A stretch of DNA of 64,000 bases from Thalassia testudinum (lineage: Eukaryota > Streptophyta > Magnoliopsida > Alismatales > Hydrocharitaceae), in the NCBI GenBank assembly GCA_037157565.1, contig JAZHRO010000026.1, positions 33,222,501 through 33,286,500 on the forward strand, in the 5' to 3' direction. Position numbers and translations under genes: made by a program. A model generated the notes under the pieces. It did not search any database, was not told the origin of the DNA, and saw nothing but the letters and a program-made list of their open reading frames with translations. Shown in pieces: positions 22,129 to 32,896 of this stretch; position 1 is the stretch's first letter; the number at the start of each line of letters is the position of its first letter.

Positions 22129-23244
22129 AGGTACCCTAAGGGAATAAAGGATGATCAATTCTGGTCTCAGGGTTATGAAGAGTCTAATTCAGAGGATGAG
22201 GATGCCCCAACAGAGGAACATGGACTAAAAATCTGGAGTGAATCACAACATAATTATTTATCATTTGAGGATTTAGCTCCAGAGGATAGAAATAATATGA
22301 TTAAATCTAAATTCCTCCTTTCTTTTGACAGTCATCATCCATCAAAACAGGAGTTGATATTAGAGGAGGACAAGAAAAATAATGAGAAGTCTATGGGAGA
22401 CTCTTGGGGACAAAACACGTCATTGGAGGATTTATACCCTGAGAACAATAACGAATTCAATGATATAGGCTTCCTTCAAAATATTAAGATCGATCCTCTG
22501 TTAGAAATAATTGAAGATACTAATCCAACTCCTAATGAATCACATATACACCCCAACAAATATTTGAGTGAACCAAACAAATCTGGGGATGAGCTGAATG
22601 ATAATGATTCTTACACTTTGACCCTGCCATCAAAAGGTTGTAATTTGGAGTCTACCCTTGATTCAAATATGACTCCGATCATTAATGCTAGGCAGGATAA
22701 CTTGAAGTTGTCTACTACTGTTAGGGAGTGTACACAATTCCAATCATTGTTGGAATTGGACCTAACACCTACTAAGCCCTCATTGGACTTAACCATTACC
22801 TTCCAACACTATAAACAACCCTTATACTCCCTAACCGATCCTTGGCTCAGATCTCTGCTCATGTACATTCTTTTTGGAGACTATATCAGGCCAGTACATC
22901 CTAGGGTAGAATGGCGAGTATGGATTGATGCTTGTACTTTTACTCTCGTCGTTCAAGGGTTTGAACTAATAATGTTTATATCTTTTAAAACCTGTCCTGC
23001 TCTGGAGGATCCTTGTTATCCTCCACCTATTCCGTTTCAGGAGGTCCCTTTTCATATTCCGTTTATTATCCCTAGACCTCCCAAGGTAGCCAACGAGGTT
23101 TTTCGCTTTCATATCTTCTGGCGAGCATTTGGAATTACATTGCATCATCAGCTCGCCAACATCCGTGGTTACTTATTTTCTAGGCCTGCACTGTTACGCA
23201 TATTTTTAGGGCCTAACTTTGTTTGTTTGGAACCAGACTTATAG
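22129..23244 (+). CDS. NA1 ORF, second part: acidic and LHH-containing C-terminus
   Basis: Open from about 22129 to the stop at 23242-23244 in a frame different from the first part. It opens with an acidic segment (WSQGYEESNSEDEDAP, then KIWSESQ) that lines up with IWSPDEESDWEEDLEPQ and LFWSRTKQR of NA2. A long Asp/Glu/Asn-rich middle follows. The C-terminal 130 residues are more hydrophobic and end ITLHHQLANIRGYLFSRP plus about 15 residues, comparable to GLHHNLIRICGLLI in NA2. No transmembrane helix, zinc knuckle or enzyme motif is evident. Function unknown. Confidence 0.65.
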   Translation, partial: RYPKGIKDDQFWSQGYEESNSEDEDAPTEEHGLKIWSESQHNYLSFEDLAPEDRNNMIKSKFLLSFDSHHPSKQELILEEDKKNNEKSMGDSWGQNTSLEDLYPENNNEFNDIGFLQNIKIDPLLEIIEDTNPTPNESHIHPNKYLSEPNKSGDELNDNDSYTLTLPSKGCNLESTLDSNMTPIINARQDNLKLSTTVRECTQFQSLLELDLTPTKPSLDLTITFQHYKQPLYSLTDPWLRSLLMYILFGDYIRPVHPRVEWRVWIDACTFTLVVQGFELIMFISFKTCPALEDPCYPPPIPFQEVPFHIPFIIPRPPKVANEVFRFHIFWRAFGITLHHQLANIRGYLFSRPALLRIFLGPNFVCLEPDL

Positions 23245-24800
23245 GTTCCTTCTTAGTCTGGCTGTTGACAGAAAATGCAGCGCTTGTTGGGAGGCAAGCC
23301 AGCGGTCATCAGGTGATTTCTTTCCTTTCTCCTCCTGTTTTAATTTTACAATGGGGACATTGTAGAATTTAGGCATGGGGGAGTGCATTTGCATTTTAGG
23401 AAATATTTCTGCATTTAGGTTAGTAAAAAAAAAAAATGATGAACTGAATGGGTTAGTCCTTAGCAAAATACCTTTGTCATTGGAGGTTTTTCTTTTTGAA
23501 TTATTTCTTAAGTTTAGAATCCAGTACATTTATTTCACGTGCACGTAGACTTGGTAATAGATCCTTGAGGAAAACCAATGAGCATTTGTAGTCTACTGAA
23601 CCCTTGGAAAGTTCATAGAGAGTCAGGCATACTATCTTCTAGTAAATCCACCTCATATTTGTGAGAAGTAGAGAGATTACTGGTGCGCTAAGTTTAGTGC
23701 AAGGACTCTTAAGTTCTGGATAATTAGATGATGATACTTCAGAGTTAGGCATAGTTTTCACTCTCTGTTCCTGGGTGCGTACTTTGAGTGAATTCCTGAG
23801 AGACACCAAATAAGGCAGATACACAGAGATTGAGTCTTAATAAAGCTATAACTATGGTGGATGGTTACGACCGTCCTTCATAAAGTCCTCAGCTGAAGGA
23901 GGGTAATAGTGTCAAAGGTCAGAAATACGCCTGTCCTATCCATTCTTTCCTGGTGTCGAGAATAGGCACTTCCACCAAATAAGCCACACAACTTCCTCTT
24001 GACCGTCATCATCCCTAATAATGCCTCGTAAATAAAAGTCTGTACCGTGTTGTGCTGATTGAAAAAGAAACAAAAACAAGAAGAAATAAAATAAAATTAA
24101 AAAAAAGAAAAAAAAGAGAGAGAAAAAGAAAAGAAGAAAAAAGAAGAAACTGAAAGAAGAAAATAGTTATATTACAAAAAAAAAAAAGGTCCAAGTTTCT
24201 GAGGCAACATAACACCTATTGCGTTCCACCAAATACGACCCATACCTACCTTCTAGTATTTCTGATCGCCTGAATACTGGTTGAGGACTCTAACTTAGTT
24301 GTAGAGTTATTAGGACTTTAATTGAAGTGTGGATGTCATGTGAGGCCACCAAATAGTGAGTATAATTCTAATTCTGGCGAGATTCGTGATCTCAGAAAGA
24401 AAAAAAAAAAAAGAGAGTGCCTAGGAACATCAGGAGAGCACAGTTATGTAGCCTCTCTCAGAGTTGACTTGTCTAATAGTCTAGAGAGCTAGAGTCTGCA
24501 GTACTAAGCTATATGTAGCACCAGTTGAGTGTGTGCCACCAAATATAAATCCATTCAACTTGATATCTCCTACCTAAGCCAAACGCCGGGGTCAAATTAC
24601 AGATTATCGTCTGCTCTATCCCCGTGGGAAGTAGTTGCCTATCTCGATAGAAATTTTTGCCAAGGGTAATGTATGAACTCCCAATGCGAATCGGCTCTTT
24701 CACTTGGATCTATTACCTAGGCTATCAGCACTTCATATTTGTCTGGATTTCTAAAGTTTTGAAGTAAGAAAAGAAGAAGTCTTCTGATTACTTCTATATT
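23245..24800 (+). other. NA1 3' non-coding region
   Basis: Contains the post-ORF block GCGCTTGTTGGGAGGCAAGC (23279-23298), five copies of CACCAAATA or CCACCAAATA (23804, 23972, 24226, 24346, 24536), and a purine-rich run (24060-24190). No coding frame. Confidence 0.6.
23349..23383 (+). other. Hairpin-polypurine module 1 of NA1
   Basis: CAATG-GGGA-CATTG (23349-23362) then TTAGGCATGGGGGAG, 100 bases after the ORF and 1.46 kb before the 3' LTR. Confidence 0.7.
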
Positions 24801-24837
24801 TTGCTAGGGACTAGCAAATCTTAGGCATGGAGGTATT
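24801..24837 (+). other. 3' polypurine tract of NA1 with hairpin (module 2)
   Basis: TTGCTA-GGGAC-TAGCAA (24801-24817) followed by TTAGGCATGGAGGTATT immediately before the LTR. Confidence 0.75.
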
Positions 24838-26527
24838 TGATGAGTCCATTTTAATGGACTAATAGTAAGCCTAAGTAATTCTCTTTTAACAATTTAGGTT
24901 TGTTAATAACTACACTAAGTTATAGAATAATTATATGCATCATGATTAAATTCTATAACATTCTATGACTTAATGTGTAATGATTATGTTCTTTTTATTT
25001 GCAGGGAATAAAACCCAGAAAGAACAAGGGTGGGGGGATAATTTCCCCAACACATCCAGCCGCGATTCTTTCCCCCCACCTCCGCCGGACATTGGGGCAA
25101 TCTTCTCCAATGCCCGCCGGTTGAAAACAGAAAGGGGATTTGGAAATCCTGGGATTGACGCATGCGAGGAGAGAGAGGAGTTAAAGAGAAGAGGTGGAGA
25201 GAAGAACGGGGATCATCTTCCCCCTGCGGGGAATGGCTCTCTCTTCTCCACTGTGGAGAGGGCGAGCACTGTGCCTCTCCTTCTCTACCTCAAGCAGTAG
25301 CACCGAGCGTCTCTCCCTACCGTGCGCCTTCACCAGGTTGTTCTCCATCTCTACCGCACAGCACACACACACCGCTCCACATCCAGCCGCGCCCGCAGGT
25401 ACTCCCAACCGCGCGTCCACTACAGGCGCACCTCCCTGCAGAGCACCATCACGTCGTCGCAGCCGCACCCATAGGCGCTCTCCGCCCGCGCGCTCCACCT
25501 CCAGCCAGTGCAACGCCTCCGCTTCCTATCTTCACGCGTTCTCTGCCTGCAGCGCACCATCTAGTGCGCCCCACCGCTCTAGCCCCCCTGCAATTCAGAA
25601 CCAGCGCCTTCTCCGCAAACACGCGCCCCCCCTTCCCGCGCCATCAACCCACCCCACCGCCACAACAGGCACTGCATCTCCACCCTGCACGCCTCCAAGC
25701 GCCACAGCAGGCGCTGCCTCTCCTCCAGCGTGCCTCCAAGCGCCACAACAGGCGCTGCCTCTCCTCCAGCACGCCTCCAAGCACCACAGCAGGCGCTACG
25801 TCTCCGCGCACAGGCACGCGCTCGCAAGCTGCATGCCACATCCGCTTGAACAGCCGCAGCAACAGCTGCTATCTTGCTCCACAGGCCGGAGCTCCAGCCA
25901 CTGCCGCCGACCGCCTCCGGCCACCTCCGCCATAGCCGCTGCCACCGTCAGAAAGGTCTCGACCTCGCCGTCGTCTGAAGCGTTGCATCGACCCTCGCAG
26001 ATCTCTCTCTCTCTCTCACGAGGAAGAGAGAGGAAAAGCTCTATTTTTGTTGGAATTAGAAATTACATTCAATGCCATTGCCAGCAATTTCATTTTTTTT
26101 TATTAATATTATATTCTGGCAGAATTGCATTCAAGCACTCAGTTCTTTCTAATTGCATGGTATTAATATTGGCTAGTTTAAAGATTGATTTTGGACTTAA
26201 TTTAAGTACTAATTGTCTTTAGTACACATCACATGAAAATTGCACTAATTCATCCTAAATTTATTGAGGATTTCTATGAGGGAAAACTGCACTTACACCC
26301 TTAACTTTTTATGTTATGCAAACTTACTTTCCTTCACATTTTAAGTCCAATTTGAAAAGGAATTTCGCACTATCCGAAATAACATTAATTAATTAAGTAT
26401 TGATTGCATCATTGCCTCCCTGTGGACACGACCTGCTCTTCTGCAAGTGGTTATTTTCATTATTTTTGATTAGTCGATTTTTCCACCCCTTAAATACTAT
26501 AACTCTAAGCGAAAAGTCGACCAACCA
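24838..26527 (+). repeat. 3' LTR of NA1
   Basis: Nearly identical to 18544-20158 but about 75 bases longer, mainly because a 41-base unit (GCCTCCAAGCGCCACAGCAG and 21 more) occurs about three times (25691-25805) against once in the 5' LTR (about 19404). Ends ACCAACCA; the target duplication follows. Confidence 0.88.
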
Positions 26528-26532
26528 CTCCT

Positions 26533-27006
26533 CGTCCATATCAGCTGCCTCAGCCTCGACCCAACCCCACCTATCAATCTAGGCCAACTCAAAAAAAATC
26601 AAATGACTCTTATCCTTCAGACTCTGGCTGACATTCAAAAGATGAATGCGGCTATGCAAGAGCAACACAAAGAAGAGATCACAGAGTTTTGCAATCAACT
26701 CACCCAGATGGAAAATTCCCACCAACTTGGCACACTCCCTTTGCAACCTCTACCGAATCCAAATAATGTACCGAACCAGAGGTGTGTTATAAATCCAAAT
26801 CCGGGTCAAGTACACATGATTTATCAGGCCCCTTCTGCTCCATCACCCGATGATATGGAAGCTTCGACATCATACTCGGGATTTCAGCAGCAGCCACCTA
26901 TTTTACCTACACCAAACTCGAACCAGGCAGGACTAAATTCAGTAAACAAGACCCACCTTACCCAAGCCACTTATATCCTGGTAGTAACCCAAACCCTAGG
27001 ATAGTC
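26533..27006 (+). pseudogene. Ath2 gag, C-terminal part
   Basis: Continues the gag after NA1. Recognisable by LILQTLADIQKMNAAMQEQH and KEEITEFCNQLTQ, which match LILHTLVDMQ and KEEITKLCNQLAQ of Ath3 (46471-46550). A frameshift near 26950 separates it from the protease frame. No zinc knuckle seen. Confidence 0.75.
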
Positions 27007-30000
27007 ATCCAGGATACCCCTGTCCCAGATCAAGAACCTGGACCTATTCTAGAGGAACCATCCAAGGTTCCATTTCCCGAGGCCTTGACCAAGGGAAAGA
27101 GGACAACCAAACCTGTGGCACCTGAAGAAGACCTGGTCAAGCTCTTTGAATAGGTCCATATAAACATCCTCTTGATGGATGAGATTCACCACGTACTGGC
27201 TTACGCACGATTTCTAAAAGACGTGTGTACACCTAAGTGTAAGCCACGAACCAAAAATGGGAGCCCAATCGTATTGTCAGAGCAAGCCAGCTCTGTCATT
27301 TTGAGAAAACTCCCACCTAAGGCAAAAGACCCAGGTACTCCCCTAATTTCCTGTACAATTGGTGATATCCAATATGATAGAGCATTATTGGATCTAGGAG
27401 CCTCCATAAACATAATATCTACATCCCTACTTGACCATCTTGAGGAATCTGAGCTCAAACCGATAGAGATGACATTATAGTTGGCAGATCGAACTATTAA
27501 GTCACCTAAAGGAGTTCTTGAGGATGTCATTATTAAGGTTCGGGATTTCTATTTCCCAGTGGATTTCATAATATTGGATATGTATGATCCAAAAAATTTG
27601 CAAAACACACCAATCATACTAAGGAGACCCTTTCTGGTCACTGCTAGGGCCAATATTAATTGTGAGGAGGGCCAAATTGAACTGAAATTTGGGAACCAGA
27701 CATTAAAGATTGACAGCTTTAAGGCCCAACAAGGGATTAATTGTGGAGTTATAGAACAAATATGTGACATTGAAGCTGTGGTTGACGATCAGTATATTGA
27801 GGAAAACCTGACCACTTCTGATCAACCACAAAAGGATCAAAATCCGTAATTAGAGGAGTCCAAACTTAACCTAGACACACCCATAGCTCCTTCCCTTGCT
27901 CCTGACACACACCCTGAACCATCCACTGCTGCTGATAACCCTATTTTGGAACTAAAGCCTCTTCCCGATCATCTAAAGTACGTCTTTTTGGGTTCCAATC
28001 AGACGTTTCCTGTGATTATCAACTCCAGACTCACACCTGATCAGGAATCCCGTCTGATTTCTGTTCTCCAACAACATCGAAGAGCCATAGGATGGACTCT
28101 TGATGATTTGACTGGTATCAGCCCCTCTTACTGCACACACCGCATCTATACTGAAGAGGGCACATGACCTTCCCGTGAAATGCAGAAATGTCTAAATCCT
28201 AATCTGCAGGAGGTCGTGAAAAAGGAGACCATCAAGTGGTTAGATGCTGGGATCATCTACCCGATCTCCGACAGTTGGTGGGTGAGTCCAATCCAGGTTG
28301 TGCCTAAGAAGGCATGACTCACCGTGATCACGACTGAGATAGAAGAAATCATACCGACCCGTATGGCAAATTCATGGAGAGTCTGCATTGATTATAGAAG
28401 ACTCAATACCTCCACGAAAAAGGATCATTTCCCATTATCGTTTATTGATTAGATCCTCGAAAAACTAGCGGGAAATAGATTCTTCTGCTTTTTGGATGGG
28501 TACTTCGACTATAACCAGGTGGCAATCCATCCTGAGGACCAAGAGAAGACCACTTTCACCTGCCCCTTCGGAACGTACACGTTCCGAAGGATGCCCTTCG
28601 ATCTCTGCAATGCACCTGCTACTTTTCAGCAGTGCATGCTTGCCATATTCTCAAATATGGTAGGTGATTATATGGAAGTCTTCATGGATGACTTCTTAGT
28701 GTTTGGTGAATCATTTGACGATTGCCTCCTACACTTGGTCCTGATCCTTAGGCCGTGCATTGACGTGAATCTGGTTCTTTCCTGGGAAAAGAGCCACTTC
28801 GTGGTGCCTAAAGGAATTGTCCGGGGACATCTTATCTCAGAAAAAGGCATCCAGGTTGATCGAGCAAAGGTGAATCTGATTTCCAAACTCCTTATGCCTA
28901 GCTCGATCAAGGACATCCAATCTTTCCTAGGGCACGTCTATTTTTACCGTTGATTCATTCCTTATTTCTCAAAAATCATGCGCCCCCTGACTAATATGTT
29001 ATCTAAGGATGTTCCTTTTGAAATCTCTAAGGAATGCACTCAAGCATTTGAAATCCTAGGTGATTGAGTTAACCAAGCTTCGATCCTACAGTCCCTTGAT
29101 TGGTCTCAATCCTTTGAGATCATGTGCAATGCATCTGATTTCACTGTAGGTGTGGTACTTGGGTAGAAAATTGACGGGAAACCCATGGTCATCTATTATG
29201 CTAGCAAGATACTTGACGAGGCTCAGTGTAACTACACAGTTACTGAGAAAGAGCTGCTAGCCGTAGTATTTGCCCTAGAAAAGTTCAGATCATATCTTCT
29301 GGGTTCCCGTGTTATCATTTACTCTGATCACACAGCTGTGAGGTATCTCCTTGCGAAGGAGGACACGAAACCTCGACTAATCCGCTGGATCTTGCTGTTG
29401 CAAGAGTTTGACCTTGAGATTCGTGACAAGGCGAGAAAATAGAATGTGGTAGCTGATCACTTGTCCCGCCTTCCTTCCGACATTATCGACCCTTCCTGAC
29501 CCTTTACGGAACATTTTCCTGATGAGCACCTCCTGACTATTAGTACAGGGCTTCCATGGTTTGCTGATCTAGTAAACTACCTGGCATCACATCAGATTCC
29601 GTTCGATTGGCCGAAGGCCAAGAATGACAAATTGCTTTCCGATGCCAAGTACTACTTTTGGGAAGACTCGTATCTTTTCCGCATCAGTGCTGATCACATC
29701 ATACGACGATGTATCCCGGAAGCGGAAATTCAGGACATCTTGTCTTTCTGCCATAACCAGGCATGCGGTGGACACTTCTCTGGTCATAAAATCGTAGCAA
29801 AAGTCCTCCAGTGCAGCTTCTATTGGCCCACGATTTTCAAAGATGAATACAAACATTGTAAGGCATGCACTCATTTCCAGACCTTAGGCAACGTGAGCTA
29901 CCGTGATATGATGCCCTTATAGCTGATTCTCGTATGCGAAATCTTATTTGTCTGGGGGATTGATTTTATAGGACCCTTTCCTATTTCGGACGGCTTTGAG

Positions 30001-30129
30001 TACATTCTACTTGTTGTTGACTACGTATCCAAATGGATTGAAGCCATTCCGACCTGAACCAATGATCATAAGGTGTTTATCAAATTTATTCATCAGAACA
30101 TCTTTTCTTGGTTCAAGATTCCACATGCT
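27007..30129 (+). pseudogene. Ath2 pol, first part: protease, RT, RNase H, integrase N-half
   Basis: One reading frame holds the whole stretch without a frameshift, broken only by about a dozen stops (27478, 27847, 28165, 28315, 28453, 28951, about 29065, 29164, 29440, 29497, 29920, 30055, and one near 27150). Protease: LLDLGASINIISTS (about 27387). [26 protein letters not shown], and an intact FMDDF at 28681-28695. RNase H: NASDFTVGVVLG and [15 protein letters not shown]. Integrase: HHCC finger (HNQACGGHF, CKAC), GIDFIG. It is cut by NA2 after IPHA; the five bases ATGCT are the target duplication. Not functional. Confidence 0.88.
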
Positions 30130-31535
30130 TGACGTGCCTTCGTGCGTGTGTGTTAAGAGGTGTCGTTATAGTTGCACTTGATACGTCGGTTTTAAAAGAA
30201 GTAAACGGAGGTGAGTCCGAGTGTCGATCTCAGGGAGGCGTGGAAATCGGATTTTGTTTACCACTTGTTGTCACGAAAAAGGCAGAGTTTTGCTTGCGAA
30301 AGAAACGGTTTTGAAAAGCGAGAGATAGAGAGAGTTTACGGTTAGAAAGCTCTTGGTTTTGATCATGCACTTTAAACAGAAATTAAAAAGGCAACTAAAT
30401 GAAAAACAATTTCATTAAACATGCATTCATAGTTCATGGTTTACAATATTAAATACATGCTTCAACAAAAGTAAATGAAAGCTTAAAAGAGAGAGAGAGA
30501 GGTAGAGAGAGAGTGGAGAGCGACGAGGCAGCCACGGCGGTGGAGGAGGCTCCGTCGGCGGCTCGTCGTCTCCGGCGATTACAAGAGTGCCTAAGACTAG
30601 CTAGGAGAGGAGTGGAGTAGTTGCAAGTGGGAGAGGATGCCTTGAATGGTGGTAGAAGGGGGTTTAAATAGAGTTAAGGGCTTCCTAAAAGAAGAATGTG
30701 CTTTAGCGACATCCAGAACGTCGCTAAAACCGCTTCCATATACGTCGGTGAAGGTCTGCTGCCGCCGGTCAGCCGCCCGCCCCTCTCTCTCTTCAGGCAC
30801 GATCCGTGGACGTCGAACGAGAGCCGTCCGATTGATGATCGGACGGCTGAGATCCTCCCGCGCCTGCGCTAGGATCGCGCTTCGGGCGTGCGTGCGTGCG
30901 CGCGTTTCCGCCCGGCGTGCGCGCGCGCGTGGGAGGTGGGGCGCTGTCGTCGCGCCGCGTGGCGCGATCCTAGCCGCTCGCTTCTGATCGCGCGGCTCAA
31001 TTTTGCCGCGCCCTTCTCCCGCAGACGATTTTTGCTCCGCGCGAATCGAACGCGCGTCGCCGCAACGCGGGCGTGCGCGCTAACCGTTGCGCCACGCCCG
31101 CGCTTTGTCGCGGCGACCGCGGGCGAGCGCGCGGATCTCGGCCGTTCGATCGAAGATCAACGGCCGAGATGCGTCCTTGGCTGGCTTGGGGGCGTGCGGG
31201 TGGCGGGGGCGGGGCGACGTGGCGCGTTCTAGGCCGTTGATCTCCAGATCAACGGTCAGGATTTCTTGGGCCCATTGTGGGAGCTCCGGATGTCGGATTT
31301 GGCCGATTTTGAGTCCGTTAGACTCCGTTCGTCGTCCTGAATCCATCCGTGCGGTCCGATTGCTCATCTGAGGCCTGCTTTGACAAATGCTTTACACAAA
31401 TGGCCATTAATACAGTTTATAAGCAATCTTGGTACTTGATGCATGCAATGCTCCTATTCTACTTTATGTTGTGCCTTTTATTCTAAAGATGGGCCATATT
31501 CAACCTAATTACTACCCCCTTGCGTGGTGTTATCA
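30130..31535 (-). repeat. 3' LTR of NA2
   Basis: Minus strand begins TGATAACACCACGCAAGGGG at 31535 and ends GAAGGCACGTCA at 30130. Contains a GC- and CpG-rich block (about 30760-31240) and a TTTAGCGAC palindrome (30702-30728). The TATA-like CTATTTAAA is at 30663-30671. Confidence 0.88.
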
Positions 31536-31570
31536 TACCCCCATGCTTACTCCTTGCTAGTCCCTAGCAA
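31536..31570 (-). other. 3' polypurine tract of NA2 with hairpin (module 2)
   Basis: Minus strand: TTGCTA-GGGAC-TAGCAA (31570-31554), then AGTAAGCATGGGGGTA directly before the LTR. Confidence 0.75.
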
Positions 31571-32755
31571 GGTTTATTCTAGCCTTTATTTCTTTGGCGA
31601 ATTCAAGAAGTAATTGCTTAGGCACTTCGTTACTTGTTAATAAGAGGAACTATACGAAGATCTTAATCTACAAAGACTAAGCAGCGCCCGGGTGTCTGCC
31701 AAAATACGAATCGCCCGAATCCTTGCTTTGTATATATAACTATACTTATGTATACGTATATATCTATATATGTCTTTTTAGAATTTTTAGAATTCAGTGT
31801 GGGTTGGTAACTTTTTACGGCTACCCAACCCACCCAAAACTCGGTCAAAAACCTTAAGTGCTAAGCATCTTGGTGTGAATGTTGTGATAGACTTACTTAA
31901 CGGTAATTGAGACAAACTTCGAGTTTCTACGCCTCTAGGTGACCGGAAAAGAAAATAAATTTTTGCCTGAAGGTGTATTTGTTCGATTGGTAGCTTTCTC
32001 CCTGCGTTCATTTTACTTGGGGTCAACACAAGGATTTTCCAGTGTATATCTCCCCGGCTTGTACTACTTCCCCGCTTCTTCCTTAGGTGTTTTTGGTCTT
32101 CTTTTTTTGTGCAATTATTGAGCTGGGCTCTGGACAACCGACCAATGGGCTGTTACCCACGATCACTTGCCAGCCATACTTGTGCGGTGAAGTGTGGTTT
32201 ATTTTTTTTTTTTTTTTTTTAATTATTATTATTTTTTTTTTACGTAGGTGGCTTCCCTAATCTCAAATGTACCTAGAGGCAGTGAAAAAGAAATGGCCTG
32301 TGGCTGGGTTCTGGACAACCTGCCAATGGGCTGTTACCCACGACAACTTGCCAGCCATACCACCCTAGAGAGTTCATTAGCTACCCAATTTCTGTCAAAA
32401 TCTCCGAGAAGTGAGTATGTGCAGAAATGTGTGCAGATGCTTAGACTCAAAGTTTTCCTGAGTTAGAGGATGAGTTGATAAGTCGTATACTTATCACCTT
32501 ATTTATTAGGTGGATTAGAATAGCTTAAAGTTGCAAGGATTCGCCGCTAAATCCATATTTTAATGGACACTAGGGCTGATTAAGCCTGAAGGCCTGAAAA
32601 GTCTAAGCGTTTAAGTTCTTTTTGTATTATTTCCCACTATTGGCAAGTTTCTAATGCCTAAGTTTTTCTTCCTAAATTCAAATTTTTTTTTTTTTTTTAA
32701 TCAATTAATTTATTCATTCAGACTGATTAATTAAACTCAGGATTATGCAATTTAC
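31571..32755 (-). other. NA2 3' non-coding region with duplicated stem-loop
   Basis: No coding frame. Two copies of the stem-loop repeat found in Ath1 (32120-32179 and 32301-32360). In the second, arms TGGCTGG (32301-32307) and CCAGCCA (32351-32357) are perfect, with an inner TGGG/CCCA hairpin. Also a poly-T run (32203-32222 and beyond) and about 300 bases (31800-32120) recognisably like Ath1 12240-12560. Confidence 0.65.
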
Positions 32756-32793
32756 CATCCCCCCCATGCTTAAGTTGGACAATGTCCTCATTG
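32756..32793 (-). other. Hairpin-polypurine module 1 of NA2
   Basis: Minus strand CAATG-AGGA-CATTG (32793-32780) then TAAGCATGGGGGGGAT, about 100 bases after the ORF stop. Confidence 0.7.
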
Positions 32794-32896
32794 GCAGATG
32801 CATGGATGCAGAAGGGTTCAAAAAGATAGTACCTGAGTGACGTAAACTACCAGATCAGTCTGAATCCGCTGGGTTGCCTCCCAGGAAGCGCTGAGT

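Larger units (their letters stand above)
18544..26527 (+). mobile_element. NA1: non-autonomous LTR retrotransposon in Ath2 gag
   Basis: Complete element: LTRs 18544-20158 and 24838-26527, primer site, leader, one broken ORF region, long 3' region and polypurine tract. The five bases CTCCT occur directly before (18539-18543) and after (26528-26532), a perfect target duplication. No gag, protease, RT or integrase motif is present, so it must have been moved by another element. The LTRs look nearly identical except for a repeat expansion, so the insertion is young relative to Ath2. Confidence 0.88.

Noticed and set aside
30646..31371. Overlapping open frames on both strands of the NA2 LTRs (repeated at 34938-35663 and 37696-38396)
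   Set aside because: They recur only because the LTR recurs. High GC lowers stop frequency on all frames, and both strands are open at once.
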